Made by a program: the position numbers and the translations under genes. From contig NZ_CP038853.1 of the NCBI RefSeq assembly GCF_004792415.1, positions 1,550,001 through 1,614,000 on the forward strand: a stretch of 64,000 bases of DNA. Reading direction: 5' to 3'. This stretch comes from Pantoea vagans (GTDB lineage: Bacteria; Pseudomonadota; Gammaproteobacteria; Enterobacterales; Enterobacteriaceae). The stretch's first letter is position 1. Each line of letters starts with the position of its first letter. The notes under the pieces were generated by a model. That model did not search any database. It saw nothing but the letters and a program-made list of their open reading frames with translations, and was not told where the DNA came from. This document shows, one piece after another, positions 35,666 to 45,884 of the stretch.

Positions 35666-35717
35666 CGCGTCACGCCTTAATAACCGGCAGACGCAATCAG
35701 CGATGACGGAGAACAGC

Positions 35718-36548
35718 ATGGCACAGGCACTTCTGAAAACGGTGGTCAATAACGATGCACCACCGGCCAGCCTCAGCGGACAAAAAGTCTTGTCGGTGCA
35801 GAAACTGAGCAAAGCCTATGGCGACACCCAGGTGCTGGAACAGGTCAGTTTCGACCTGCACGCCGGTGAGCTGGTGGCGGTGATTGGCCGCTCGGGCGCG
35901 GGTAAATCAACCCTGCTGCATATGCTCAACGGCACGATTAACGCCACGTCCGGTGCGATTATCAGCCTGCATGAAGGCGAAGCCGATCGTAACGTGGTCA
36001 CGCTCAGCAGCCGCCAGATGCGCGAATGGCGCAGCCAGTGCGGCATGATCTTTCAGGACTTCTGTCTGGTGCCGCGCCTCGACGTGCTCACCAACGTGCT
36101 GCTGGGCCGTCTGAGCCAGACCGGGACGCTGAAGTCCTTCTTTAAAATCTTCTCTGACGAGGACCGGGCGCACGCCATCGAACTGCTGCAGTGGATGAAC
36201 ATGCTGCCGCAGGCGCTGCAGCGGGCGGAAAACCTCTCAGGCGGGCAGATGCAGCGCGTGGCGATCTGCCGCGCCCTGATGCAGAACCCGAAAATCCTGC
36301 TGGCCGATGAGCCGGTGGCGTCACTCGACCCTAAAAATACCAAACGCATCATGGATGTGCTGCGTCAGGTCAGCGAGCAGGGCATCAGCGTGATGGTCAA
36401 CCTGCACTCGATTGAGCTGGTGAAAAGCTACTGCACCCGGGTGATTGGCATTCAGCGCGGCGTGGTGCTGTTTGATGGTCATCCTTCCCGACTCACCGAC
36501 AGCCTGCTGCACCAGCTGTACGGCGATGAACTTAACCAAATCCATTAA
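35718..36548 (+). CDS. phnC: PhnC, phosphonate ABC transporter ATPase
   Basis: 276 residues. Walker [12 protein letters not shown], signature [15 protein letters not shown], Walker [13 protein letters not shown]. It energises phosphonate uptake through the PhnE permeases. I prefer 35718, six bases after GGAG; an ATG five codons upstream (35703) has no ribosome site. First gene of phnCDEE. Confidence 0.94.
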   Translation: MAQALLKTVVNNDAPPASLSGQKVLSVQKLSKAYGDTQVLEQVSFDLHAGELVAVIGRSGAGKSTLLHMLNGTINATSGAIISLHEGEADRNVVTLSSRQMREWRSQCGMIFQDFCLVPRLDVLTNVLLGRLSQTGTLKSFFKIFSDEDRAHAIELLQWMNMLPQALQRAENLSGGQMQRVAICRALMQNPKILLADEPVASLDPKNTKRIMDVLRQVSEQGISVMVNLHSIELVKSYCTRVIGIQRGVVLFDGHPSRLTDSLLHQLYGDELNQIH

Positions 36549-36574
36549 CGTCCACAGCAAGAGAATAATTCCGA

Positions 36575-37501
36575 ATGAAACTGACTTCTTTAGCACTTCT
36601 GACCCCTGTCATGGCGTTTGGTGTCAGCGCAGCGGATGCGCCGAAACAGCTTAATCTGGGGATTCTGGGTGGGCAGAACGCCACCCAGCAGATCGGCGAC
36701 AATCAGTGTGTGAAGACCTTCTTTGATAAAGAGCTGGGTGTGGATACCCAGATGCGCAACGCCTCAGATTATTCGGGCGTGATCCAGGGCCTGCTGGGCG
36801 GCAAGATCGATATGGTACTGAGCATGTCTCCGGCCTCGTTTGCCTCGGTCTACATTCAGGACCCGAAAGCGGTGGATGTGGTCGGCATCGTAGTCGATGA
36901 CAAAGATCAGTCACGCGGCTACCACTCTGTCGTCATTGTTAAAGCCGACAGCCCGTATAAAAAGCTGGAAGACCTGAAAGGCAAATCATTCGGGATGGCC
37001 GATCCTGACTCGACGTCCGGCTTCCTGATGCCCAACCAGGCGTTTAAGAAGATGTTCGGCGGCTCGGTGGATGACAAATATAACAACACCTTCTCCAGCG
37101 TCACCTTCTCCGGCGGCCATGAGCAGGACATTCTGGGCGTGCTGAACAACCAGTTTGATGGCGCCGTTACCTGGACCTCGCTGGTCGGTGACTACAACAG
37201 CGGCTACACCTCTGGCGCATTTGGCCGCCTGATCCGCATGGATCACCCGGACCTGATGAAGCAGATTCGCATCATCTGGCAGTCGCCGCTGATCCCCAAC
37301 GGCCCGCTGCTGGTCAGCAACAAGCTGCCCGCTGACTTCAAAGCGAAAGTGGTGTCGGCAATTAAAAAGCTGGATAAGGAAGATCACGCCTGCTTCGTGA
37401 AAGCGGTGGGCGGCCAGCAGCATATCGGTGAGGCGACCGTTGCTGACTATAAAAGCATTATCGATATGAAGCGTGACCTGATGAAAGGCAGCCGCGGCTA
37501 A
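36575..37501 (+). CDS. phnD: PhnD, periplasmic phosphonate-binding protein
   Basis: 308 residues. Signal peptide MKLTSLALLTPVMAFGVSA with cleavage near ADA. The mature part is the PhnD type-2 binding fold (LNLGILGGQNATQQIGDNQ, FGMADPDSTSGFLMPNQAF, VTFSGGHEQDILGVLNNQFD). It captures alkylphosphonates and passes them to PhnE. Two stem-loops after its stop may let it be expressed above the permeases. Confidence 0.95.
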   Translation: MKLTSLALLTPVMAFGVSAADAPKQLNLGILGGQNATQQIGDNQCVKTFFDKELGVDTQMRNASDYSGVIQGLLGGKIDMVLSMSPASFASVYIQDPKAVDVVGIVVDDKDQSRGYHSVVIVKADSPYKKLEDLKGKSFGMADPDSTSGFLMPNQAFKKMFGGSVDDKYNNTFSSVTFSGGHEQDILGVLNNQFDGAVTWTSLVGDYNSGYTSGAFGRLIRMDHPDLMKQIRIIWQSPLIPNGPLLVSNKLPADFKAKVVSAIKKLDKEDHACFVKAVGGQQHIGEATVADYKSIIDMKRDLMKGSRG

Positions 37502-37518
37502 GCCGACGACGCCCTGAC

Positions 37519-37571
37519 TTTCCCCGCCCAGGCGGGGAAGGCGGGACGCGGCAAACCTGCCTGCGTCCCGC
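37519..37571 (+). terminator. Paired stem-loops between phnD and phnE
   Basis: Hairpin one: TTTCCCCGCC (37519-37528) with GGCGGGGAA (37531-37539). Hairpin two: GCGGGACGC (37541-37549) with GCGTCCCGC (37563-37571), a perfect 9-base stem. No T-run follows. Such hairpins often partly end or stabilise transcripts after binding-protein genes. Confidence 0.6.
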
Positions 37572-37595
37572 TGCTTTAGCGCCGGAGATCCTCCT

Positions 37596-38456
37596 TTGAC
37601 CGACTTCGAACACTACTACCAACGTATCCGCCGCCAGCAGAAACGTGACACGCTGCTCTGGTCACTGCTGCTGGTGGCACTCTATCTGGCGGCGGGCAGG
37701 GTGGCAGAATTTAATCTGCTCACCGTCTGGCAGTCACTGCCGCACTTCTTCGACTATCTGCACGAAATCCTGCCGGTGCTGCATCTGCCGCTGCTGTTTG
37801 CCGACGGTAAGACCGAAGGCTCGCTGGCTTACTGGGGCTACCGTCTGCCGATTCAGCTGCCGCTGATCTGGGAAACGCTGCAGCTGGCGCTGGCTTCGAC
37901 GCTGGTGGCCGTCGCCCTGGCAGCGGTACTGGCCTTTTTTGCCGCCGATAATACCCAGTCGCCGGTCAGCGTGCGGATGACGATTCGCGCCTTTGTTGCC
38001 TTTCTGCGCACCATGCCGGAACTGGCGTGGGCGGTGATGTTTGTCATGGCGTTTGGCATCGGCGCGATCCCCGGCTTTCTGGCGCTGGCCCTGCACACCG
38101 TGGGCAGCCTGACCAAGCTGTTTTACGAGGCGATTGAGTCGGCATCGGATAAGCCGGTGCGTGGCCTGGCCGCCTGCGGTGCCAGTAAGCTGCAGCGGAT
38201 GCGCTTCGCCTTCTGGCCGCAGGTGAAACCGATCTTTCTCTCCTACAGCTTTATGCGGCTGGAGATTAACTTCCGCTCCTCAACCATCCTCGGGCTGGTC
38301 GGCGCGGGCGGCATCGGCCAGGAGCTGATGACCAACATCAAACTGGACCGCTACGATCAGGTCAGTATCACGCTGCTGCTGATCCTGATTGTGGTGTCAC
38401 TGCTGGACACGCTATCCGGCCAGCTTCGTCGCCGTGTCACAGGAGATCGGACATGA
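37596..38456 (+). CDS. phnE: PhnE, phosphonate ABC permease (first copy)
   Basis: 286 residues, about six membrane helices. The permease signature with the ATPase-contact loop is in AIESASDKPVRGLAACGAS, followed by FRSSTILGLVGAGGIGQELM, typical of PhnE. The first of two tandem permeases that probably form a heterodimer. Overlaps the second by ATGA. Confidence 0.94.
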   Translation: MTDFEHYYQRIRRQQKRDTLLWSLLLVALYLAAGRVAEFNLLTVWQSLPHFFDYLHEILPVLHLPLLFADGKTEGSLAYWGYRLPIQLPLIWETLQLALASTLVAVALAAVLAFFAADNTQSPVSVRMTIRAFVAFLRTMPELAWAVMFVMAFGIGAIPGFLALALHTVGSLTKLFYEAIESASDKPVRGLAACGASKLQRMRFAFWPQVKPIFLSYSFMRLEINFRSSTILGLVGAGGIGQELMTNIKLDRYDQVSITLLLILIVVSLLDTLSGQLRRRVTGDRT

Positions 38457-39337
38457 TAAGTCACGTACCGGATGTCGCACTGCTGAAGCAGCAGCATCGT
38501 GAACTGTTCGCCGCGCAGTCGCGCTATCTGCGCCGCATCGGGCTGATGGCGCTGGCCGTGCTGCTCTATTACCTCTTTTTCTTCTCGGTATTTGGCCTGG
38601 AGTGGTCGCGCCTGCTGATGGGCTGCCAGCAGCTGGGGCGCTATTTCCTGCGGATGTTTGTCTGGCACGACTTCCTGAACTGGCCGTTTGGCTACTATTT
38701 GTCTCAGGTCGGCATCACCTTAGGGATTGTGTTTGCCGGGACGCTGACGGCCTCGCTGCTGGCGTTGCCGCTGTCGTTTCTGGCGGCGCGCAATGTGATG
38801 CACGATCGCGCCGCGAAGCCGCTGGCGTTCCTTGTGCGGCGTCTGTTCGATGTGCTGCGCGGTATTGATATGGCGATCTGGGGACTGATATTCGTGCGTG
38901 CGGTGGGGATGGGGCCGCTGGCCGGCGTGCTGGCGATTATCCTGCAGGATGTGGGACTGCTCGGTAAGCTTTATGCCGAAGGGCACGAAGCGGTGGAGCG
39001 CTCACCCAGTCGCGGGCTGGGCGCGGTCGGCGCCAACAGCCTGCAGAAACACCGGTTCGGCATCTTCACCCAGTCATTCCCGCAGTTCCTGGCGCTGAGC
39101 CTTTACCAGATTGAGTCCAATACCCGCTCGGCGGCGGTGCTGGGCTTTGTCGGCGCGGGCGGCGTTGGCCTGGTCTACGCCGAGAACATGCGGCTGTGGA
39201 ACTGGGATGTGGTGATGTTTCTGACGCTTATCCTGGTGGTGGTGGTTATGGTGATGGATTTGATCTCCAGCCGCCTGCGTAAGCGCTACATCAGTGGCAA
39301 GCCGGTGCCGCTGTGGCAGCCTGCTGCGCACGATTAA
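38453..39337 (+). CDS. phnE: PhnE, phosphonate ABC permease (second copy)
   Basis: 294 residues, about six membrane helices. Contact loop GHEAVERSPSRGLGAVGANS and NTRSAAVLGFVGAGGVGLVY match PhnE. Coupled to the first permease gene by ATGA. Its last 47 bases overlap the 3' end of the minus-strand histidine kinase gene, so the two transcripts converge with no terminator between them. Confidence 0.94.
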   Translation: MISHVPDVALLKQQHRELFAAQSRYLRRIGLMALAVLLYYLFFFSVFGLEWSRLLMGCQQLGRYFLRMFVWHDFLNWPFGYYLSQVGITLGIVFAGTLTASLLALPLSFLAARNVMHDRAAKPLAFLVRRLFDVLRGIDMAIWGLIFVRAVGMGPLAGVLAIILQDVGLLGKLYAEGHEAVERSPSRGLGAVGANSLQKHRFGIFTQSFPQFLALSLYQIESNTRSAAVLGFVGAGGVGLVYAENMRLWNWDVVMFLTLILVVVVMVMDLISSRLRKRYISGKPVPLWQPAAHD

Positions 39338-41894
39338 GTCGTTCACTGCGCTGCCAGGCGCGTTGTAGCGCCTGCACCAGCTGAGCCTGCTGCCAGGGTT
39401 TTGCCAGCCGTTCGCACAGCGGCAGCGTCACCGGCTGGTGGCGCAGATCCTGACCGCTGATCAGCAGCGTCGCCAGCTGCGGCCAGTTCTGCTGCGCCTG
39501 GCGGATCACCTCCGCGCCGTTAATTTCGCCGGGCAGCATCAGGTCGCTGATCAGCAGGTCGATATCGGGCGTCTGGCGCAGCAGCGCCAGCGCCGCTTCA
39601 CCGTCACCACACTCCAGCGTCAGATACCCCAACTGGTGCAGATGCTCGCACAGCGTCTGGCGCACCGCCGGTTCATCATCCAGCACCAGTATCAGGCGGT
39701 TGTTCGCTGCCTCTGCCTCGGCGGGCTTTGGCGGTGGCGGGGCGATGACAGCAGCGGCTTCCGCTGCGCGCGGCAACAGCAGCCGCACTGTGGTGCCCTG
39801 GCCCGGCGCAGCGTCCAGTTCAATCTGCCCACCTGACTGCCGCACAAAGCCGTAAACCATCGACAGCCCCAGCCCGCTGCCGCTGCCGGTGGCTTTGGTG
39901 GTGAAGAAGGGCTCGAATACCTGCTCGCGAACGTCGGCGGACATGCCGCAGCCATGATCGATAACCTCAATTGTGACCCGGTCACGTTTTTCATTCCCTT
40001 GCGGCTGGCGCTGATTCCGGATGCGCAGCCGGATTTCGCCGCTTTGCTGATGCATCGCATCGCGCGCGTTGACCACCAGATTCATCAGCGCATTCTCCAG
40101 CTGGCTGGCATCAATCCAGGCCAGCCAGCCGGGACGCTGCGCATCAATGATCAGCTGCTGTCCCGGCAGCAGCGAGTGCTGCAGCAGCCCCTGCAGGTTA
40201 TCCACCAGCGTGACCACCGACACCGCGCGCGGATAGAGCGCCTGCTTGCGTGAAAACGCCAGCAGGCGCTGCGTCAGCTGGGCGGCGCGATCGGCGGCCT
40301 GCCGCGCCCGTTCTATCCGGGTCGCCAGCGGGCCGGGCATCAGCTGGCCTTCGGTCAGCGCCAGACTGCCGATAATCACCGCCAGCAGATTGTTGAAGTC
40401 GTGCGCCAGGCCGCCGGTCAACTGGCCAACCGCCTTCATCTTTTGGCTGTGCTGTAGCGCCTCCTCCAGCGTTTTACGTGAGGTCCGGTCCAGCACGGTA
40501 TTGACCATGCCGCGCCGCGGAATCGGACTGAAGCGCAGCTCCAGCGTACGGCCATCGGCCAGCCGGATCTCCTGCTGTTCACCGGGATCGTGCAGATCGA
40601 CCGCCAGCGGGGCCAGCAGTTGCTGATAGTGGACGCCGCGATGCAGCTCACGCGGCGCGATTCCAAGCAGCTCCGCATACTGGGCGTTCCACACCACCAG
40701 CTGGCCGTTGTTATCGAACAGGGCAAAACCGTCGCGCATCGCCAGGAACGTGGACTCCAGCTGGTTGCTCTTCTCTTTCAGCAGTCGCGAAGTGTGGGCC
40801 AGCGAGGCGGTATTGCGGGCAAAGACGTTAAACGCCCGCGCCAGCTCGCCCAGCTCATCGCGCCGTTGCAGCCCCGGCACGCTGACGTTCTGCTCGCCCT
40901 GCGCCAGCCGCGTCATGGCCCCGGCAATCGCCGTCAGGCTCGACCCGAGGTTGCGATAGATATAGATCCCGGCATAGCCGGTGATCGCCAGCGCCAGCAG
41001 CACAAACAGGGCGATAAAGCCGATGATGGAGTCGAGTTCGTGGTGGGTGGCCTGGGTGCGCGCCTCGCTCTGCAACGCGACCTGCTGCACCGACGCATTG
41101 ATATCGTCGTTCAGCATCGCCACCAGCGCTTTTATCCGGTAGGTGGCGTAGGCGATCGCCAGGTCACTCTGCTCCAGTGCCTCCGCCAGCGGCAGCAGGC
41201 GCTGCTGAGTCACCAGCAGCCGCTGTACCTGCTCGCCGGTGACACCCGTCAGCGGCACCGTGCGCCACTGCGTCATGATCTGCTGAAGCTGCTCAATCAC
41301 GGCGATGGGCGAGGGCGTACGGATGGCGATAGTGATCAGCCGTTCGGTCTGCTCGCGCAGTGCGGCATCCGGCCGCGTCCGCTGTTCCCGCTGCACCCGC
41401 TGGTCGATATGACTGAGCAGGATCTGCGTCTGCCACAGATCGCTCAGCATGTTGTTGCGCTGCAGATGCCGCTGATGGCTGTTCAGCAGCAGGCTGTTAA
41501 TCGTCTGTTCCAGCATCAGGCTGCGGGCGCGGATCCGGGCGATGCGCTCCGGCTGACGGGCCGCCAGCGGCGCACTTGCCAGCAGGCTCAGCGACTGCTG
41601 TAACGCCTGCTGATTCTGCTGCAGCCGCTGTGATTCGCTCTGATACTCCAGCGCCCCGACCACCTGCGACAGCCGCACGGCCGCCGTCGCGACGTTGGCG
41701 GTGTCGCGTGCCAGCGCCAGGCTGCCATTCATATCTGCCAGCGTCTGCGCCTGCGCCTGCTCCTGAATCGCCCCGGCATGACGAAAGCCGATGATCGCCA
41801 CCACGCTCACCATCAGCGTGACCAGCACCACCAGCAGATTGAACATCAACAGGCGGCCACGCGCCCCGGCCTGCCACGGATAACTGCGCTGCAT
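39291..41894 (-). CDS. Hybrid sensor histidine kinase (HAMP, PAS, HisKA, HATPase, receiver)
   Basis: 867 residues. Membrane helix at about 15-37, periplasmic helical sensor to about 285, second helix near 290-310, HAMP, PAS ([27 protein letters not shown]), kinase H-box [11 protein letters not shown] with H498, ATP-binding segments ([19 protein letters not shown]) and a C-terminal receiver ([18 protein letters not shown] with D784). No response regulator or phosphotransfer gene is adjacent. The closest candidate partner is the orphan OmpR-type regulator at 48.4 kb. Long coding-like frames on the opposite strand (for example 40590-41603) are shadows. Signal unknown. Confidence 0.93.
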   Translation of the reverse strand: MQRSYPWQAGARGRLLMFNLLVVLVTLMVSVVAIIGFRHAGAIQEQAQAQTLADMNGSLALARDTANVATAAVRLSQVVGALEYQSESQRLQQNQQALQQSLSLLASAPLAARQPERIARIRARSLMLEQTINSLLLNSHQRHLQRNNMLSDLWQTQILLSHIDQRVQREQRTRPDAALREQTERLITIAIRTPSPIAVIEQLQQIMTQWRTVPLTGVTGEQVQRLLVTQQRLLPLAEALEQSDLAIAYATYRIKALVAMLNDDINASVQQVALQSEARTQATHHELDSIIGFIALFVLLALAITGYAGIYIYRNLGSSLTAIAGAMTRLAQGEQNVSVPGLQRRDELGELARAFNVFARNTASLAHTSRLLKEKSNQLESTFLAMRDGFALFDNNGQLVVWNAQYAELLGIAPRELHRGVHYQQLLAPLAVDLHDPGEQQEIRLADGRTLELRFSPIPRRGMVNTVLDRTSRKTLEEALQHSQKMKAVGQLTGGLAHDFNNLLAVIIGSLALTEGQLMPGPLATRIERARQAADRAAQLTQRLLAFSRKQALYPRAVSVVTLVDNLQGLLQHSLLPGQQLIIDAQRPGWLAWIDASQLENALMNLVVNARDAMHQQSGEIRLRIRNQRQPQGNEKRDRVTIEVIDHGCGMSADVREQVFEPFFTTKATGSGSGLGLSMVYGFVRQSGGQIELDAAPGQGTTVRLLLPRAAEAAAVIAPPPPKPAEAEAANNRLILVLDDEPAVRQTLCEHLHQLGYLTLECGDGEAALALLRQTPDIDLLISDLMLPGEINGAEVIRQAQQNWPQLATLLISGQDLRHQPVTLPLCERLAKPWQQAQLVQALQRAWQRSERLNRAQQAATAAPACH

Positions 41895-42041
41895 CTCACG
41901 ACCTCTTCTTCACGGCAACCGTGGGCCGAGTATAGGAGCGTGACGCCGGGCGTTTATGACAAATATGAATGGCCGCTGACATTTTCCGTTTATCTGGCGT
42001 TGCTTAACTGGTGGCTATCCACAGTCCGCAGGAGCAGGGCG

Positions 42042-43556
42042 ATGACAGCCACACCGATACTGGAAATGCGGGGCATTACCCGACGCTTCGGCAATTTTTA
42101 TGCCCTGAAGGGCGTCGATCTCACGGTTTATCCCGGTGAGGTTCATGCGCTGATGGGAGAGAACGGCGCGGGTAAAAGCACACTGATGAAGATTCTGGCC
42201 GGTGCCTATACCGCCAGCAGCGGGGAAATTCTCATTGAAGGCAAGCCCTATACGATTAAGGGGCCGAAAGAGGCGCTGGCTGCCGGAATTACCCTGATTT
42301 ATCAGGAGATCAACCTGGCACCCAACCTGACGGTGGCGGAGAACATTTTTCTGGGCAGTGAAATCGCCCCCGGCGGGCTGGTGAAGCGGCGGCAGATGGC
42401 CGAAGAGGCGCAGCGGGTAATTGACCGGCTCGGCGCGCAGTTCAGCGCCTGGGATCTTGTCAGTCGTCTGAGCATCGCCGAGCAGCAGCAGGTCGAGATC
42501 GCCCGCGCACTGCAGCGCAACAGCCGCATCCTGGTGATGGATGAGCCGACCGCCGCGCTCTCTAACCGCGAAACCGAACAGCTGTTTGCGCTGATTAAAC
42601 GGCTGCGCAGCGAAGGCATGGCGATCATCTACATCAGTCACCGCATGGCGGAGGTCTATGAGCTGTCCGATCGCGTCAGCGTGCTGCGGGACGGGGAGTA
42701 TGTCGGCAGCCTGACGCGTGACCAGCTCAACGCCAGCGAACTGGTGCGGATGATGGTCGGGCGGCCGCTCAGCGATCTGTTTAACAAAGACCGGGCTATC
42801 CCGCTGGGCGATATCAGGCTGGCGGTGAATCATCTGACCGACGGCGGCAAAGTACATCCCAGCAGTCTGGCCGTGCGGGCCGGGGAAATTGTCGGGCTGG
42901 CCGGGCTGGTGGGTGCGGGGCGCAGCGAACTGGCGCAGCTGATCTTCGGCGTGCACAAGCCGAAAGAGGGCGAGATCTGGATCGATGGCGAGAAGGTCAC
43001 CATTCATTCCCCGCGTGATGCGATTGCGCGCGGCATCGGTTTCCTCACCGAGAACCGCAAAGAGCAGGGGCTGTTTCTGGAGATGGCGGCGCAGGAGAAC
43101 ATCGTGATGGCGACGCTGGAGCGCGACGCCAGTTACGGGATGCTCAACCGCCGCAAAGGACAGTCCATCGCTACGGAGGCGATCGCCTCCCTCAATATTC
43201 GTGTACCGCACGCTCAGGTCCGGGCGGGCGGCCTGTCAGGTGGCAACCAGCAGAAGCTGCTGATCTCGCGCTGGGTGGCGATTGGCCCGCGCATTCTGAT
43301 CCTTGATGAGCCGACGCGCGGTGTTGATGTCGGCGCGAAAAGCGAGATCTACCGCATGATGCAGGAGATGGCGCGGCAGGGCGTGGCGATTTTAATGATC
43401 TCCAGCGAACTGCCGGAAGTGGTCGGCATGAGCGACCGCGTTTACGTGATGCACGAAGGCACCATCGTCGGTGAACTGGAGGGCAGCCACATCAGTCAGG
43501 AAAATATTATGACGCTGGCAACCGGTGCGCACAGCACGTCAGCAGGCGAAATCTAA
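42042..43556 (+). CDS. Sugar ABC transporter ATPase (RbsA/XylG type)
   Basis: 504 residues with two ATPase halves. The first has Walker [13 protein letters not shown], signature [15 protein letters not shown] and Walker [12 protein letters not shown]. The second has the degenerate P-loop [10 protein letters not shown] usual in this family, then [14 protein letters not shown] and [13 protein letters not shown] start at 42042, behind GGAG; the frame is open to 41778 but is unconserved there. It powers import of a pentose or similar sugar with the next two genes. Confidence 0.94.
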   Translation: MTATPILEMRGITRRFGNFYALKGVDLTVYPGEVHALMGENGAGKSTLMKILAGAYTASSGEILIEGKPYTIKGPKEALAAGITLIYQEINLAPNLTVAENIFLGSEIAPGGLVKRRQMAEEAQRVIDRLGAQFSAWDLVSRLSIAEQQQVEIARALQRNSRILVMDEPTAALSNRETEQLFALIKRLRSEGMAIIYISHRMAEVYELSDRVSVLRDGEYVGSLTRDQLNASELVRMMVGRPLSDLFNKDRAIPLGDIRLAVNHLTDGGKVHPSSLAVRAGEIVGLAGLVGAGRSELAQLIFGVHKPKEGEIWIDGEKVTIHSPRDAIARGIGFLTENRKEQGLFLEMAAQENIVMATLERDASYGMLNRRKGQSIATEAIASLNIRVPHAQVRAGGLSGGNQQKLLISRWVAIGPRILILDEPTRGVDVGAKSEIYRMMQEMARQGVAILMISSELPEVVGMSDRVYVMHEGTIVGELEGSHISQENIMTLATGAHSTSAGEI

Positions 43557-43566
43557 GGAGACCACC

Positions 43567-44547
43567 ATGTCACAACTGGCCCGCACTAACGCGCCGACGC
43601 TGAAACGCGCCCTGATGGGCGATCTGCTGCAAACGGTAGGTATCCTGCCGATTCTGATCCTGATCGTGGCGGTGTTTGGTTTCGTTACGCCGAACTTCTT
43701 TACCGAAGCGAACCTGCTCAATATCACCCGCCAGGCGTCGATCAATATCGTGCTGGCGGCGGGCATGACCTTTGTCATTCTGACCGGCGGTATCGACCTG
43801 TCGGTAGGGTCAATGCTGGGCACCACGGCGGTAGTGGCGCTGGTGGCGTCGCTGGATCCGATGCTTGCCTCCCTGACCATTCCGATGGCGCTGGGCGCGG
43901 GGCTGGTGATGGGGCTGTTCAACGGCATCTTGGTCGCCTGGGCCGGATTGCCGCCCTTTATCGTCACGCTCGGCACCTACACCGCGCTGCGCGGAGCGGC
44001 TTATCTGCTGGCGAACGGCACCACGGTGATTAACTCCGATATTAACTTTGAGTGGATTGGTAACGGCTATCTCGGACCGGTGCCGTGGCTGATTGTGATT
44101 GCCTTTGCGGTGATCGCCATCTGCTGGTTCATCCTGCGTCGCACTACGCTGGGCGTTCATATTTACGCGGTCGGCGGCAACATCCAGGCGGCACGTCTTA
44201 CCGGCATCAAGGTTGGCGTCGTGCTGCTGTTTGTCTACGGCATGAGCGGCCTGCTGTCGGGACTGGGCGGCTTAATGAGCGCCTCGCGGCTTTACAGCGC
44301 CAACGGCAATCTTGGCGTCGGCTATGAGCTGGATGCGATTGCGGCGGTGATCCTCGGCGGCACCAGCTTTGTCGGCGGCATCGGCACCATCACCGGCACC
44401 CTGATTGGCGCACTGATTATCGCCACGCTGAACAACGGTATGACGCTGATGGGCGTCTCCTATTTCTGGCAGCTGGTGATCAAGGGCGCGGTAATCATCA
44501 TCGCGGTCCTGATCGACAAATACCGCACCCGTCATCATGTGAGCTGA
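43567..44547 (+). CDS. Sugar ABC transporter permease (RbsC type)
   Basis: 326 residues with about eight to ten membrane helices. Family features: NLLNITRQASINIVLAAGMTFVILTGGIDLSVGS near the start and AVILGGTSFVGGIGTITGTLIGAL late. The start at 43567 follows an AAGGAGACC ribosome site and is ten bases after the ATPase stop. One operon with its neighbours. Confidence 0.94.
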   Translation: MSQLARTNAPTLKRALMGDLLQTVGILPILILIVAVFGFVTPNFFTEANLLNITRQASINIVLAAGMTFVILTGGIDLSVGSMLGTTAVVALVASLDPMLASLTIPMALGAGLVMGLFNGILVAWAGLPPFIVTLGTYTALRGAAYLLANGTTVINSDINFEWIGNGYLGPVPWLIVIAFAVIAICWFILRRTTLGVHIYAVGGNIQAARLTGIKVGVVLLFVYGMSGLLSGLGGLMSASRLYSANGNLGVGYELDAIAAVILGGTSFVGGIGTITGTLIGALIIATLNNGMTLMGVSYFWQLVIKGAVIIIAVLIDKYRTRHHVS

Positions 44548-44637
44548 GGCTTAAAAGGGCGGATGCGCCGTGTCGCCGCCGCCACCCAAAAAACGCCATT
44601 AAGCGGTTGGCACCTTGAAAACAGCAGGAGAAGGTCT

Positions 44638-45576
44638 ATGCGTTTTAATCCGATTGTAACCGGGCTGCTGGCGGCAACGCTGTTCAGCACCGGCCTGGCT
44701 CAGGCAAAAGAACTTAAATCTATCGGCGTCACGGTCGGCGACCTGGCTAACCCCTTCTTCGTGCAGATCACTAAAGGCGCAGAGATGAAGGCGCGTCAGC
44801 TGGCGGGCGATAAGGTCAACGTCACGCTGGTCTCCAGCGGCTACGACCTCGGTCAGCAGGTCGGCCAGATTGATAACTTTATTGCGGCCAAAGTCGACAT
44901 GATTATCCTCAACGCCGCCGACTCCAAAGGCATCGCCCCGGCGGTGAAGCGAGCGCGTGACGCCGGTATCGTGGTGGTGGCGGTCGACGTGGCCGCCGAT
45001 GGTGCCAATGCGACCATCACCTCCGATAACACCGAGGCGGGCGCGATGGCCTGTAAATATATTTCTGACCGCCTGAAGAACAAAGGCAACGTGGTTATCA
45101 TCAACGGACCGCCGGTTTCAGCCGTACAGAACCGTGTTGAAGGCTGCATGAACGAGCTGAAAACCCATCCGGACATCAAGCTGCTCTCGTACAACCAGAA
45201 CGCCAAAGGCAGTCGTGAAGGCGGACTGGAAGTGATGACCGGTCTGCTCTCGGCTAACCCGAAAATTGACGCCGTGTTTGCCATCAACGACCCGACTGCG
45301 ATTGGCGCGGACTTAGCCGCGAAACAGGCGCAGCGCAGCGAATTCTTCATCGTGGGCGTCGATGGATCGCCGGACGGGGAAGAGGCGCTGAAGCGCAAAA
45401 ACTCACTGTTTGTCGCCACGCCCGCCCAGGACCCGCAGGTGATGGCGGCAAAAGCGGTCGAGATTGGCTATGACATCCTGCAGGGCAAACCCGCGCCGGA
45501 TAAACCGGTGCTGATCCCGGTGAAACTGATCGACCGCAATAATATCGGCAGCTATCAGGGCTGGACGGTGAAATAG
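44638..45576 (+). CDS. Periplasmic sugar-binding protein (RbsB type)
   Basis: 312 residues. Signal peptide MRFNPIVTGLLAATLFSTGLAQA, cleavage before KELKS. Mature protein of the type-1 periplasmic binding family (IGVTVGDLANPFFVQITKGAEM, NAADSKGIAPAVKRARDAGIVVVAVDV, INDPTAIGADLAAKQ). Start 44638 follows AGGAGAAGG. It should set the sugar specificity. The isomerase gene downstream suggests a pentose such as D-lyxose, or D-mannose, but the pocket residues cannot be judged here. Confidence 0.93.
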   Translation: MRFNPIVTGLLAATLFSTGLAQAKELKSIGVTVGDLANPFFVQITKGAEMKARQLAGDKVNVTLVSSGYDLGQQVGQIDNFIAAKVDMIILNAADSKGIAPAVKRARDAGIVVVAVDVAADGANATITSDNTEAGAMACKYISDRLKNKGNVVIINGPPVSAVQNRVEGCMNELKTHPDIKLLSYNQNAKGSREGGLEVMTGLLSANPKIDAVFAINDPTAIGADLAAKQAQRSEFFIVGVDGSPDGEEALKRKNSLFVATPAQDPQVMAAKAVEIGYDILQGKPAPDKPVLIPVKLIDRNNIGSYQGWTVK

Positions 45577-45584
45577 GCTTTAAT

Positions 45585-45604
45585 GCGGCACCTCCGGGTG
45601 CCGC
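45585..45604 (+). terminator. Stem-loop after the sugar-binding protein gene
   Basis: GCGGCACC (45585-45592) pairs perfectly with GGTGCCGC (45597-45604) around TCCG. No clear T-run (TTCAGACT follows). It may cut read-through to the isomerase gene or protect the mRNA end. Confidence 0.55.
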
Positions 45605-45640
45605 TTCAGACTGAATCTGCCAGCTATGCATAAATTTATC

Positions 45641-45828
45641 GCGCAGGGAACACGGGCAGAGGAGGAAAGCGTCCCGCGGCATGGACAAAAACGCCGGGAG
45701 CGTTTTTGAACAACGCACCGCGTTGGCCCGGCAACGGGCGCACCTCAGGGATGAGGTGCGTAATCGTGCGGGACGAGCGGCCAGGGATTGGCTCAAGCGA
45801 CTTTCCGATCTGACCGTGTTCCCTTCGC
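45641..45828. repeat. Structured 188-base element with 15-base terminal inverted repeats
   Basis: The ends GCGCAGGGAACACGG (45641-45655) and CCGTGTTCCCTTCGC (45814-45828) are inverted copies with 14 of 15 matches. Inside, CGTCCCGC and GCGGGACG also pair across. AAAAACGC/GCGTTTTT forms a terminator-like hairpin, and CGCACCTCA/TGAGGTGCG a 9-base stem. No open frame of note. It fills most of the 308-base gap between the binding-protein and isomerase genes. It resembles intergenic palindromic elements such as ERIC or a MITE, but I do not recognise the family. Confidence 0.65.
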
Positions 45829-45884
45829 AGGCTCCGTCTTACCGCTAACCTGGCCACACTTTGTCAGCACTTCAGGAGGCCACC

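Noticed and set aside
40590..41603. 337-codon plus-strand frame opposite the hybrid kinase
   Set aside because: The kinase on the other strand is a clear multi-domain protein; this frame shows only Arg, Gln and His-rich sequence.
41778..42041. N-terminal extension of the sugar ATPase
   Set aside because: It overlaps the kinase gene start and promoter region and does not look like the family; a ribosome site precedes 42042.
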